Positions 44,312-55,700 of a stretch of DNA of 64,000 nt are shown here, piece by piece. This stretch comes from Vesta saturnalis (taxonomy: Eukaryota; Arthropoda; Insecta; Coleoptera; Lampyridae), in the NCBI GenBank assembly GCA_036346205.1, contig JARFJB010001673.1, positions 1,274,501-1,338,500 on the forward strand. The letters run 5' to 3'. Both the position numbers and the translations under genes were made by a program. The notes beneath the pieces were generated by a model. It saw nothing but the letters and a program-made list of their open reading frames with translations. It was not told the origin of the DNA and did not search any database. Position 1 is the stretch's first letter, and every line of letters begins with the position of its first letter.

Positions 44312-45280
44312 CGGGGTGTCCCAAATTCATGCAGATTGAGGGGTTACGCCCATTTCTAGAGTAGCTGAAGAAAAACAGACCACACATTCTCGAGGTCAAT
44401 TTTAGAGACACGTATAACGGTCAAATACTCATTTGGTATGTTCGTCACTCTGGAAGGGCACCTTCCTTATTTATCAATATTTTCGCTAGACTTAAAAACG
44501 TTCTAAGAGCACTTTTTACGTAGACTAAGAATCTACGTAATCTAATCTACAATTTTCTTACCCTTATAAATTTTGTGCTACGATCAAAACTTCAATTTTT
44601 TTTTTAATGGAAACCATAGTTGGCTGTGGCATTAAAAAATTACATATTTTTTAAGCTTGTCAAAAATAAAACATAAGGCATATCGATCTTTAATAGGTGC
44701 CGTAAAATTGCGATTTTTATTGAAAATTTTTGAATGTTGACAGTTTACTTTAAGGAGTTAAAAAAATATGCGAGATGTGCAGAAATCTGAACTGCTTCCA
44801 ATTTAAACACATGTTGAAGTTTTAAATTAAGTACCCCTGGATATAATCCAATTTTATTTAGTCTGCCCATTTTTTGTAAATAATTACTAACTCTTTCGTT
44901 TCCATTAAAAGTGCCTTTATTTTCAAGCTCATTTGTTACAACTCGCTATAAATATTATTAGGTTTTTATATTCCTTTATCGACAAATATTGGAAAATCGC
45001 ATGATCTTTATGTTTCCATATCTTCCATTTTTTTGGTTATAAAACCCTTCGGAGGTTGTAAATATTTCAAAACCTGTTTGATATGTAGATATATTAACTA
45101 AAAGTAAACTGTCAACATTAAAAAATTTTCAATAAAAATCGCAAATTTTACGGTTCCTATTAAAAATAGATACCTATGTCTTATGTTATATTTTTAAAAA
45201 ACTTAAAAAAATGTAATTTTTATGCCACAGCCAACTATGGTTTCCATTAAAAAATAATTAAGCTTTTGATCGTACGGAAG
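44312..45280. mobile_element. Mariner-like non-autonomous element, right end lost
   Basis: Left terminus CGGGGTGTCCCAAATTCATG after TA (44310-44311). Inverted repeats: 44575-44760 (TACGATCAAAAC...TTTAATGGAAACCATAGTTGG) and 45100-45275. The match on the right stops at GATCGTAC near 45275, where LINE DNA begins, so the outer ~260 bp of the right TIR are missing. No transposase is readable in the ~340-bp core. Confidence 0.7.
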
Positions 45281-45289
45281 AAGAAGAAA

Positions 45290-45810
45290 ACTTTAATTTT
45301 CAGGACCTTTAGTGAGGCTACCGCGGGGTTTAAAATGGCAATTGTCCAAAGAGAGCTGGAGGATACCTTAACCGAGGAACAGTCGGGGACGATTGGGACC
45401 CTCGATAAAATAGACTCTCTGCAAATCGATGAGGTAGAGCATAGATTTACAGTGTTACCATCTGCACATCACGTGTGCAAACGAAATCTCGGTCAGCTGG
45501 CTGCGGGAGGTCCTTACTGGTGGAGAGGGCGCTAAGCTTCAACTTGTCCAAGCAACGCACCTCCAAATACCAGTGCGAACCACACCTGGATCCCCGGGAC
45601 CGCAACGGAACCGGAAAAGATCCTGGGTTGCCCCGAGGAAACTGGCAGGTAGTAGAGTGTAAGAAGGACCCAAAGGGACAGTAATTGATTGTTCTAAAGG
45701 ATCTAACTTCCTGGGAGAAGATGGGAACCTCGATAAACCATCGGCTCTACGTGGGTTTCACGAGGGTGATTTTCAGACTCATCTACAAGCTGAAGTAGAA
45801 AGGAGAGGAG
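45290..45810 (+). pseudogene. LINE ORF1 relic (DUF4780-like)
   Basis: GC-richer plus-strand relic. It opens TFSEATAGFKMAIVQRELED and LTEEQSGTIGTLDKI, later WWRGRALSFNL, an NWQVVECKKDPKGQ block and LYVGFTRVIFRL, joined through frame changes. This pattern (GFKMAIV...LT.EQ...WEGA.L...W.vl....G) is that of the DUF4780-type domain in ORF1 of some insect Jockey-like LINEs; the assignment is from memory. It lies upstream of matching ORF2 pieces. Confidence 0.6.
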
Positions 45811-45859
45811 GAAGACTCCTACCGAGACGGGAGAATCGGGGATTAAAACACTCATTTAG

Positions 45860-46740
45860 ACGGACATAGGTGAACCAATAGTTCTGGGTCCCATTTGAAA
45901 GGGGAAAAGAAGTGATTGGGAATTTGCACGACAGGTTATTAACCAAAAAACCATTAAGTGGGCGGTAGGAGGTTTTCTTCCATACAAATCCCCGGGACTG
46001 GACGGACTATTTTGTACTACAAGGATTCGACTTGATATCCCCGCACTGTGCACTAGACTATGGGCAAGTCGGCCCTGTGGTACGTGCCCAAAGGGTGGAG
46101 GAACGTCAAAGTCGTCTTCATACCAAAACCTGGGCGGAATTCTTACGACCAAGAAAAGTCGTTCAGACCCATAAGTCTAACGTCGTTTCTTCTAAAGATC
46201 TTAGAGAAACTCATTCACAAACATATGAGGAGCGTAGTATTGGGCCGGGGACCAATAAGTAGACACCAATATTCTATCCGTAGATGGATACGCACCATGA
46301 TGAAACACAGTTAATAACGACCCCGCGCCGCCCGGGGATGCCCATAGTCCGGAGTGTTATCACCCCTGACACGGAGAAAGATTCATTTAAAGATAAATAA
46401 CATATAACGTATGGCGGAAAGCTCCAGGTAGTTGAAGAAGTTAAATACTTGGGCGTTATACTAGACCGAGGATTAACTTTCAAGGTACACCTAGAGAACA
46501 CAGCGAACAAGGCTACTAAGTCCTTATGGGATTGTAGAAGTAGGTTCGGAAACAAGTGGGTATTATCTCCAATAATGATCCACTGGGTATACATAGCGAT
46601 GATCCCACCGATCCTAACGTACGCCTCTTTGGTGTGATGGCACAAGATGCACACCTACAGCAGCATACGGATACTTAGCAAGGTTCAGCGATTTAATTGC
46701 CTTCGAATAACAAGGGTGATGAGAACAACAGTGTATTTAG
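45860..46740 (+). pseudogene. LINE ORF2 reverse transcriptase relic with internal deletion
   Basis: Reads, with shifts, INQKTIKWAVGGFLPYKSPG and LDGLF (RT motif 1), then GWRNVKVVFIPKPGRNSYDQ, KSFRPISLTSFLLKILEKLI and HKHMRS. At about 46310 the RT core, including YADD, is missing. The thumb resumes at 46420: VVEEVKYLGVILDRGLTFKV, KATKSLWDCRSRFGNKW and PPILTYASLVWWHKM. Followed by an RNase H segment. About 300 residues are lost by deletion. Confidence 0.8.
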
Positions 46741-46743
46741 CAC

Positions 46744-47367
46744 ATGCTAAACGCACTGAGTGAAGCCAATACGGTGATACTCTTGTGGGTACCTGGTCGT
46801 TCAAGTATTACAGGCAACCAGGTAGCGGACCAGCTTGCTAGAGCAGCAAGAGATACGACCTTCATAGGGCCAGAACCGGTCTGTGGCATTTTTTATACCA
46901 CAACTAAACCCGATGTAGAAACAGAACTCTCACTAGATCACTGCCGGTACTGGAAGGAAACCGCAGGACAGATACACTCAAGAACTTGCCGCGTCACCGG
47001 ACACTGTCGCATGAATAAGCATATACACGTAATAGGACTGATAGACATCCCGTTATGTAGAGGTTGTGGTGAAGCTGAGGAAACACCTCATCAAATCGTT
47101 TGTCATTGTGGGGTTGGCACGAAAACTTCTTCTTGTAGAGGAAACGATTACACAAGACATAACTCTTGGAGGGGTAGGCTAATCCTGCGCACAATAGACC
47201 TATGGTCGCGATGCAGGGACTTCAAAAGGACCACCCCAGTGTTAATAATTACAATAATCCGGGCCTACTTCAAAAAAGGACGCAACTGTGTACCAGGGCA
47301 TGTCGGATTAAACAGACTCGTACTAAGAAAACTCTCGCTTACAGCCATTCCTCGCCACAATTTATAA
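46744..47367 (+). pseudogene. LINE ORF2 C-terminus: RNase H end and zinc knuckle
   Basis: Open for 207 codons. It starts inside the RNase H domain: ILLWVPGRSSITGNQVADQL ARAA (family LLWVPGHSGI.GNE.AD.LA), so the catalytic His of GH is replaced by Arg. Then FIGPEPVCGIFYTTTKPDVE, VTGHCRMNKHIHVIGLIDIP and LCRGCGEAEETPHQIVCHC, the CCHC-type knuckle at the LINE C-terminus. The N-terminal half of the RNase H (first acids) lies in broken frames upstream. The Met is internal to the original protein, so this is not a real start. Confidence 0.83.
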
Positions 47368-47369
47368 TG

Positions 47370-47965
47370 CATACTTAGTCATGTCACACTTCCCGACTGA
47401 CTGGAAATCAGCCTCCATGGTCATGATTTGTAAGCCCAAATCCGATCTTACCAATCCATCCTCATACAGACCCATACCCTTACTCAGCTGCCTAGACAAG
47501 TGCTTCGATCAGATCCTAGCCGGTATGCTTAGAAAGCAACGGCCTACCTCCCAATTTCCAATTTGGCTTCAGACCCCGCAGGACTTGCCATGAGCCCCTG
47601 TTGAAGCTTGATAGAAACGTCTAGGGCAATCAACCATAAGTAATGCTACCTGGCGATATATCAGGATATCAAGAAAGCGTTCGATAGGGTTTGGCATGCA
47701 GGCCTATTACAGAAGATCCGTTCCCCAGTAATTCCGGACCCCATTTCTAAACTCCTACTTTCGTATATATCGAAGGACCGTTAGAGTAAAGTTTGGAAAT
47801 GTGCACTGCAATCCCTTCACACCAACAGCAGGCGTTCCGCAAGGATCTGCCTGGCTCCCTTACTCCACGTAATATTCGCCTCTGATATTCCGCGACCCAC
47901 TTCTCCTGAGGTAGCGCAGTTTGCTGACGACACAGGGCAGTTAGTCCGAACCACTCAAATATAAC
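47370..47965 (+). pseudogene. Second LINE RT fragment (Jockey-like), fused end to end
   Basis: Directly after the previous LINE. Reads FPTDWKSASMVMICKPKSDL, SSYRPIPLLSCLDKCFDQIL, then YQDIKKAFDRVWHAGLLQKI, PDPISKLLLSYISK, an SCLAPLLHVIFASDIP-type block and VAQFADDTGQLVRTTQ (FADD active-site motif intact). It is the N-terminal and palm part of a different LINE, since it restarts at RT motif 1 rather than continuing. Frame breaks and stops throughout. Confidence 0.83.
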
Positions 47966-49545
47966 AAACCTAAAACGTGCAGCCAAACAATGCAGCATTA
48001 TGGCTGTTACAGCTACTGATGCAACGCTGTGAAATCGCTGCCGCAGTCAAAATGATGATTATTTTCTGGCTGTCATAACTTTGTAACTGGTATGTAAATG
48101 TGTATTTCGTAGCAAAAATCTGTGGTTGTGAAAGCGCTGGTGAAGCGCTGCATTGTAGACTTTTCAGTCAACAATTACTGGCTGCCATAACGTCATGGCA
48201 ATTATTCCTGATAGATATATTACAGCTAAGTAATATTTGTTGTGAGCAACTCCCTTTAAAAAGATTACAAAACATTTCATAGAGTATACTATAAAACGGG
48301 TGTATAGCAAGCCTTTTAAGTACGCACAACAAGGTTGAAGAAAACGAGTGAAACGAGTTTTCTTTAATCTTGTAACTATTTTTTAATACGCATGAAAGGA
48401 TCCTTTTTTAGAATGATTACCATTTCGATTTTATTCCTTAATTTTTTTATCAGGTAGTCACATGAAAAAAAAATTAAGTCATTCCATGAAGTCTACAGAT
48501 GGATTTAAGGTGATCAATAATTCGAATTGTATCTTTCATTTTTAATTTGGTAATTAATATTGTGCAACAAATTGCAAAGTTTGAATAAAATTCAGATTAA
48601 TATTACTGTTTTCTAGTAACCAACCTATAAAGCAAAAGCACCCATGCTGTAATTGAAAGCAAAAGCACGCAGTGTCATAATTGTCAATTTACGCACGCTC
48701 CAGTATATTTTAATGGTCATTTATAGTACATCCGTACTAAAAAAATTATTATTTATTTCGCGTGATTTACTTTCACGATACGTAATTCATATAAGCCTAA
48801 CCTTTTATTGAAAGTGGTTTATAGTAGTTCATAGTGGGGATTTGAACCACTTACCGCCGTCTGATGTTTTCCCTTACAACTATTATCATTTCGTATGTTG
48901 CAGGCGACCACGAGCTTGTGTTGAGTTATTATTTTCCATAAGTGTATAAAGTAGGTATAAATTAATTACACAAGAGTTTAAGGCAAATATTTATTACCTG
49001 TACCAAAGATCATAAAACTGTAAAATAGCAATATTGGAGAAGTGTTCTTTTTTTTATTAATAAACAATTGTTATTTTGTTTAATTAGGTTATCTATCTTC
49101 GTTTTATTAACCTTAAGGATTAAACCAAAGAATCACCTCTACATGATCTATATTTCTCTTAAAACTGTATTACAGCATGGGGTATAAAATTCTCCAAACT
49201 AACGAAGAGGTCCTTACACTTCAGAGTCTTGGGAGAACAATGGATACTTTTATAAATTTTAAATTAAATATTCAGTACTGTTTTTGACTTTATTTATTTT
49301 TGCAATATCTTGAAGAAAGTTTAAACTTTTATTGTGTTCTGGTGATTATGGCCCAAGAGTTGTTTTATTGTCGTTAAATTGATATAACAATAAGTAATAA
49401 TAAGAAATAAGATTTATTATTTATTATATTTTATTACGTTATTTTATTTTTATTACATATTATAAATGTTATATAAAGAACATCTGAAAAACGTGGTAGT
49501 TATGTATACACATTTATCTGTTACAGTCTTGACAGTAGTAATATA
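47966..49545. other. AT-rich spacer, no gene recognised
   Basis: 1.58 kb with no readable domain. Confidence 0.6.
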
Positions 49546-50678
49546 CGAGGAGGTAAGATAAGTACCCGTGTCTGGCTACAGATGGCGCTTTGTGTGAAAA
49601 TCTGCATTACCAACTGTGAGTACTATTCTTTAGTTCACGTCTGTCAAAATTTTTGCGACATTCATCGAGTACTTTAGTTTTTATAGCTGTTGAAAAAGTG
49701 AGTTAGTGTAGGTATTTTTGCAATAATGGGAAAAGAACAATACCGGTCAGTGATTAGATTTCTTTTTTTTGGATGGGAAAACGTGTGTAGAAATCAGTGA
49801 AAAGTTTCAAGCAGTTTACAACGATAATGCACCAACGATGACTACCATCAGATACTGGTATAAGGAATTTAAACGTGGTCGAAGATCTGTCCCGTTGAGG
49901 TCACTACGGATGAAATAATTAATAAAGTGCATGATATCGTATTAGCAGACCGCCGGATGAAGATAAGAGAGATTGCTAAGATGGTAAACATCAACGCAAT
50001 GTTTGGACCAGTTTAAGCGTAATCCGAGTGAGTATCTGCGGTGTTATGTGACCACTGATGAGACGTGGATCCATCACTACACGCCGGAAACCAAAAGTCA
50101 GTCAGCACAGTGGGTTTCGACAGGCGAACGTGCACCAAAGAAAGCAAAGCCGATTCCATCAGCCGGAAAAGTTCTAGCGACGATTTTTTGGGATCCGCAA
50201 GGCATCATCTTAATCGATTATTTGGAGATGGGAAGAACCATAACGGGTCAGTATTATGCCAATTTATTGGACTGATTCGACGTTAAAGTAAAGAGTAAAA
50301 GGCCACACCTAGCGAAGAAAAAATCATTTTCCATCATGACAACGCCCCGGCCCTCTCATCGGCAATTACGACACCAAAACTCGTTGAGTTACGGTACCAT
50401 ATTCGCCAGATTTGCCTCCGTGGGAATTTTTTCCTTTCCAAACATGAAGAAATGGCTTGGTGGAAAGCGGTTCTCGACAAATGAAGAAGTCATTGCGGAA
50501 AGAGAGGGCTATTTTGCAGAGTTCGAAAAATCTTATTATTTGGATGGGTTAAAAAGTTGGAACATCACTGGATCAAGTGTACAGAGCTACAAGGAAATTA
50601 TGTCAAAAAATAAATATACTAAATATAAACCAATTGCCTTGTTTTCCTGAACACAGGTATTTATCATTTATCATATCG
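49546..50678 (+). mobile_element. Classical mariner element, 1133 bp
   Basis: Left end CGAGGAGGTAAGATAAGTAC and right end (inverted) CGATATGATAAATGATAAAT followed by ACCTGTG. The ~28-bp TIRs match imperfectly and are flanked by TA (49544-49545, 50679-50680). One transposase relic inside. Short TIRs and small size contrast with the long-TIR DD41D elements at the left of the window. Confidence 0.82.
49726..50640 (+). pseudogene. Mariner (DD34D) transposase, internal deletion and shifts
   Basis: Starts MGKEQYRSVIRFLF with a frame change, then KFQAVYNDNAPTMTTIRYWY, ADRRMKIREIAKMVNI (first helix-turn-helix half). About 40 residues of the second half are missing between NIN and CLDQFKRNPSEYL. The catalytic part then reads VTTDETWIHHYTPETK (first Asp), GKVLATIFWDPQGIILIDYL, TITGQYYANLLD and, after a shift, IFHHDNAPA (second Asp). 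The third acid region is in shifted frames (YHIRQICLRG...). FPNMKKWLGGKRFSTNEEVI and YFAEFEKSYYLDG complete it. Dead, but the middle is well conserved. Confidence 0.87.
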
Positions 50679-50689
50679 TACATGAGCTT

Positions 50690-51960
50690 TACATAAGTAC
50701 TTTGAGAAATTACAACATACCATATTAGTTTTCTTATCATTTGACGAGGGACAAAAATTACATCTTTTACGCGTGGTTGGGGTTGATTGTTCTCTTACTT
50801 CGGCATTACTGGTTGAAGAACGGGACTTTATAACCATTTCAGCTACAGGAATACCTCGAGGGCGACGTTTTCTTTCTTGCAATAATGGAGTGATCAAGAA
50901 ATTACCCAGTACTTCAAGAAATAGTCGCCATTTTGTAGGTTTTCCAGCATTCCAGGTTGGAGTTACTTCGCACAACAGAACATAAGCGTTGTAAGCCGAA
51001 ACGTCTATGGTATTGTAAAAGATAGTCATTTGCCATCTTTTGCTTGCCGTCTGCATGTGTATGTTATTATTAAGTTCTCTAACGTGTCTACAGTACCTTG
51101 TTGTAATCTAAAATCATAAACGGCTTTTTTATTATCTTGGTTACACACTCCGTGGTGCACGGTGCTCATGAGCGTAACATTTTTATTCCGTTTCGGATTA
51201 TAGGAAACTATCAACGTGTCCTTGATAATGTAACATTTTGAAGGAAGAACTTCTTTTGTGTTGCAGTCCAATGCGGCTGGCAATGCAGGCTTAGTTTTGC
51301 GAATAGTGCCAAACATGGTTATTTTTCTTTTCAATAGCATCTGCCCCAGATCGTACGAGCTCAAAAAATTATCACACGTTATGTTAACACCTTTTAGACC
51401 ATAAGTAAGATCTAGCACAACTCTTTTACCTTGACCTTTCTCTGGAGGTTTACCTTTTTTCCTGAGGTAAACTTATATGTTATATGCATAAGCAGTTACA
51501 GAATCGCATAAAGTCCAAATCTTGACTTCGCATTTAGCAGGTTTATTCGTGATGTACTGTCTAAAAGGACAACGGCCTCTAATAGGTACCAGTTGCTCAT
51601 CTACTGTTACATTTTCGTGAACATTATAGAGTTTAGGTAGAATTGCAACCAATTCATCCCACAAGTCCTGTATGGGAGCTAATTTATCAGTTTGGCGTCG
51701 TTGTGGTCGAGTTTTTTATCGTCAAAGCGAATTATTCGTGCAATTATATGAAATCGTTGTAGGGACATCGTTGCTCTGAATATTGGACGACCTACATTTC
51801 CATCCCACAGACTGGCTGTTGCCACTCCATGAGATTTATACACTCCAGCTAAAAACTGTAGGCCAAAATATGCTTCTAGTTCAACAAATGTTAGTTCTTC
51901 AAACGTGTCGCCACAAAGTCTTTTGGGTTCTAAATTTGACTTTTTCACAATTAGGTTTAC
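50690..51960 (-). pseudogene. piggyBac transposase pseudogene
   Basis: Minus-strand DDE_Tnp_1_7 transposase. From 51948: FVELEAYFGLQFLAGVYKSH, SLWDGNVGRPIFRATMSLQR FHII; then LAPIQDLWDELVAILP; NVTVDEQLVPIRGRCPFRQY (first Asp); LRKKGKPPEKGQG; VNITCDNFLSSYDLGQMLLK (second Asp); KNVTLMSTVHHG (third acid region, with the usual Asp not in place). After frame changes it ends in the cysteine-rich domain RCNFCPSSNDKKTNMVCC and LCKAHV (50740-50670). At least four stops or shifts. No TTAA-flanked termini identified. Its 3' end lies a few bases from the mariner at 49546-50678. Confidence 0.88.
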
Positions 51961-52419
51961 AATTTTGAGTGTGAAATGTAAGAAGTACGCGGATTTTATA
52001 TCAATTACTCACGACGCAGCATACCTTTTTGGGCCAGATTGAATTTTAATTTTTTTTTGATTTTTGATAGATTTAAGGAGTGTGTTGCTTTCAAAGTGTA
52101 TTCTGCGATAACAGCTTTTGTTCAATATGTCGATATTGAATATAACTTGGACGATTATTTGTTTTTAAGTAGCTTAATAGATGATTTTTAAATTAATTTA
52201 TTGAGTTTCCTTTAAGCACTAAATTTATGTTGTAAAGAAACAATGTACCGATACCAAAAGGTGTAAATCTTTTATGTGTTGTCTATATGTGTTGTTCACC
52301 CAGAAAAATTAAAAACTGTTTATCATAATTTAATTTGAGTTTTTGTCAATTAAGGTAGAGACGGGAATAGTTTGAACGTTTATTTCAGTAGCAGGGAGAT
52401 TTCTTATATAATTAGCAAC
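51961..52419. other. AT-rich spacer left of the heptamer satellite
   Basis: May include the decayed N-terminal region of the piggyBac. No other signal. Confidence 0.5.
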
Positions 52420-53060
52420 AAAATTCAAAATTCAAAATTCAAAATTCAAAATTCAAAATTCAAAATTCAAAATTCAAAATTCAAAATTCAAAATTCAAAA
52501 TTCAAAATTCAAAATTCAAAATTCAAAATTCAAAATTCAAAATTCAAAATTCAAAATTCAAAATTCAAAATTCAAAATTCAAAATTCAAAATTCAAAATT
52601 CAAAATTCAAAATTCAAAATTAAAAGTTCAAAGTTCAAAGTTCAAAGTTCAAAGTTCAAAGTTCAAAGTTCAAAGTTCAAAGTTCAAAGTTCAAAGTTCA
52701 AAGTTCAAAGTTCAAAGTTCAAAGTTCAAAGTTCAAAGTTCAAAGTTCAAAGTTCAAAGTTCAAAGTTCAAAGTTCAAAGTTCAAAGTTCAAAGTTCAAA
52801 GTTCAAAGTTCAAAGTTCAAAATTCAAAATTCAAAATTCAAAATTCAAAACTCAAAACTCAAAACTCAAAACTCAAAACTCAAAACTCAAAACTCAAAAC
52901 TCAAAACTCAAAACTCAAAACTCAAAACTCAAAACTCAAAACTCAAAACTCAAAACTCAAAACTCAAAACTCAAAACTCAAAAGTCAAAATTCAAAATTC
53001 AAAATTCAAAATTCAAAATTCAAAATTCAAAATTCAAAATAAATTCAAAATTCAAAATTT
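52420..53060. repeat. AAAATTC-type heptamer satellite in variant blocks
   Basis: About 90 tandem 7-mers. Blocks: AAAATTC (52420-52621, ~29 units), AAAGTTC (about 52624-52818, ~28), AAAATTC (~4), AAAACTC (about 52847-52983, ~19-20), then AAAATTC (52987-53060, ~10) ending in imperfect units. Each block is internally uniform and the block joins carry small irregularities (AAAATTAAAAG, AAAGTC). The plus-strand open stretch here is only the repeat translated. Confidence 0.96.
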
Positions 53061-53436
53061 AGAATTTAAATGTTGAAGAGCCGAATAGAAGCGCATTAGG
53101 GCATTACGTTTCAGAGTCGACCCAATGAACAGTTGGTGGCGAGAGAAACGGTAGGTTCAAGTATTTTTCCTGCTGTATTATAGTGTACCCGTTTTTGTTT
53201 GCGTATATTTTATCCGGATTAAAAAAGGGTGGCGCCCAAACCATTACCCTATCAGACTTACCGTATTTTATAAACTACAAAATTTCAATAAAACCCACGA
53301 CTTCACAACAAGCTAGTTGGCCCTTTCAGTTATTTGTCTGTGTAATGTTCTAATGTCGTTTGAATCCGTAACATCTTCTTCTTTTATAGTTTATTGTTAT
53401 CGGTTATTCGTAAGTATTTCAGTTTTTAAGCTTTTT

Positions 53437-54209
53437 ACCTTCCCACCTGTATATACATATGTAGGTATAGAAGGTTATGCAATCGACTTTTTTTCACTAT
53501 CACTAAATCGACTTGTTAGCTCACTTAACAACTTTTGACCAAGTTTCGCCAAGATCAGCCATGATGTCTGGATGTGACTGTGTGTGTGTGCATGTATGCT
53601 AGTATCCACGATAATTCCAGAACGAAAATTTTTTATATTAGCTTGCTTTCATTGGGCTTAGAGCTGATTAGATTTTGGGATAAATCCAGCGGCGGAGAGC
53701 TGTGGTTTATTAGGGTCAGTTTTTGGTTTTTATGAAATATTTCTAACATAGCTGCATATTCCAAAGATATAAAAATACCTAGATATAGACCTTAAACATA
53801 TCGATTAATTATGTTCTATGCAATTATTTTATACGACCCGTAATTTAGCGACAAAAAATTCCTAATGTAGAATTTAAGCGTTAATTCAATTTTTTTTCAA
53901 TATCTGAGTAGCGATTAACTTCATAAGAAAATGTGCAGACATATTGTTTAAAGAAAATTTAATTTTGCATTACTTTTCTTAATAAAGTTTCTTAATATAA
54001 CGCAAGGTAAGTCTAATAATTAATTAAATATGGATGAAAATAGTTAATCTGTATTATTGATACCTTATAGAAGCGGGAAGCGTTGGAATTTTTTTTAAGT
54101 TAACATGCATTTATGTTGATTAATCTAACATGAAGTTTTAAATGTCATTCTGACATAGATTATTGATTTTGTTTTTACAATGTTGCCTGTTTTCGTTATG
54201 AACGTATAG
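53437..54209 (+). repeat. Unclassified repeat, copy A
   Basis: Shares several conserved blocks with 54898-55523: ATATACATATGTA, TCACTATC.CTAAATCGAC, ATGATGTCTGGATGT, CCTTAAACATATCGATTAAT, CATAGATTATT and ACAATGTTGCCTGTTTTCGT. No coding potential is evident. Confidence 0.82.
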
Positions 54210-54214
54210 TTACC

Positions 54215-54440
54215 CTAAAGTATCAGGTGTGGAACACCACACGACCTTCCTACCTACAAAATGAAAATTAAACGAAATGGAATAATTTTAATAAAATTTT
54301 TTTACGATAATTATGAAACGTCTTTTATAATAAGTTAACTACGAAAATATGCAACATTGTAAAAACAGCAACTATAATCTATGTCAAACAGATGTTTTTT
54401 TAGGGTAACTATACAACCTCCTTTCTATACAAGTTTATGG
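54215..54440. repeat. Inverted-repeat segment linked to the unclassified repeat
   Basis: AGGTGTGGAACACCACACGA and CCTACCTACAAAATG are matched in inverted orientation by 56895-56990 (CATTTTGTAGGTTGGAAGGTC, GGTGTTCCACGCC). The two may be ends of one element. Confidence 0.6.
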
Positions 54441-54897
54441 GGAACGTTTTGTGTTAATGGCAAATTTTGTACTTGACAAAATTTATGTTAGTATTGAAGG
54501 GAAGTGCATGAAATTATAACAAGGTTTAACTGGACATCGACGATAAAATTTATACATCTACTATCGCGTCAACGTGATATCAAAACACGATATGCACATA
54601 AAGTAGCCTACTTAAAAAAACAAAAATTATCAAGAACTTGCCGTCAAAGTACTCCAATGGAAATTATCTAAAGGCTCGCATAACAGTAAGGTTATTTCGT
54701 TTAGAATAACAGATATGAGATAAAATAATTTTGAGTTTAAACCTCTCATGTTAAACTATAAAATTCCTGTTACTCTATCCGATTCCATCTAACTTCCGGT
54801 TCACGTATTAAAACGACAGTTATGTCTGTCATGGGGCTGTAATTTGAAATATTGAATAAACCTAATTTCTACATAAGTAGAGTACCACTAACTAATT

Positions 54898-55523
54898 ACC
54901 TTCCAACCTACATATACATATGTAAGCATAAACGGTTGCGCAATCACCTTTTTTTCACTATCGCTAAATCGACAAGTTTCGTCAAGATCGGCCATCATGT
55001 CTGGATGTCTGTGTGCGTGTGTGGATGTATGTTAGAATCCACGGTAACTCCAGAACGAAAATATCTACGTATTTAAAATTTTGTATTTAAGTATGTTTTA
55101 TTAGATGGAAAGATATAGGCCTTAAACATATCGATTAATTACGTTCTATGCAATTTTTTGATATAACGCGTAATTTAGCGACAAAAAAAATCCCTAAGGG
55201 AGAATTTAAGTGGTAGTTAAATTTTTTTCAATATCTGAATAAAGCTCAATTTTATAAGAAAATGTGTAGACGTATTTTTTAACTAAAATTTAATTTTACG
55301 TAAGTTTTCTTTGTAAAGTTTTTTAATGTAAAGCGAAATAAATATGATTGAAGAAGCTGTTTTACCGATATTTTTATTGAAGCGAGCGGCTTTGGAATTT
55401 TTTTTAAGTTAACATGTATTTATGTCCATTAATCTCTATTTGACATAAAGTTTTAAACGTCATTCTGACATAGATTATTATTTTTGTTTTTACAATGTTG
55501 CCTGTTTTCGTTATGAACGTATA
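54898..55523 (+). repeat. Unclassified repeat, copy B
   Basis: Second copy in the same orientation, starting 1461 bp after copy A. A third, partial piece (55595-55700, around CATAGATTATTGTTTTTACA) repeats its end. Confidence 0.82.
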
Positions 55524-55700
55524 AAAATAGGTTGCATAGTTATCCTACAAAAAATTGAAATTAAAATTATTTCATTTCTTTTAGTTTAGGTTAGCATCTA
55601 GGTGTCCAGTAACCTATGTCTTTCATGAAGTTTTAAACTGTCTGTTTGGCATAGATTATTGTTTTTACATTTACAATGTTGCCTATTTTTGTAATGAGCT

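Noticed and set aside
52372..52623. Open frame of repeated Asn-Ser-Lys-Phe-Lys-Ile-Gln over the heptamer satellite
   Set aside because: A 7-bp repeat gives an endless heptapeptide frame by chance when no stop is present.
52420..53060. CRISPR array
   Set aside because: The units are contiguous 7-mers without spacers, and the context is eukaryotic.
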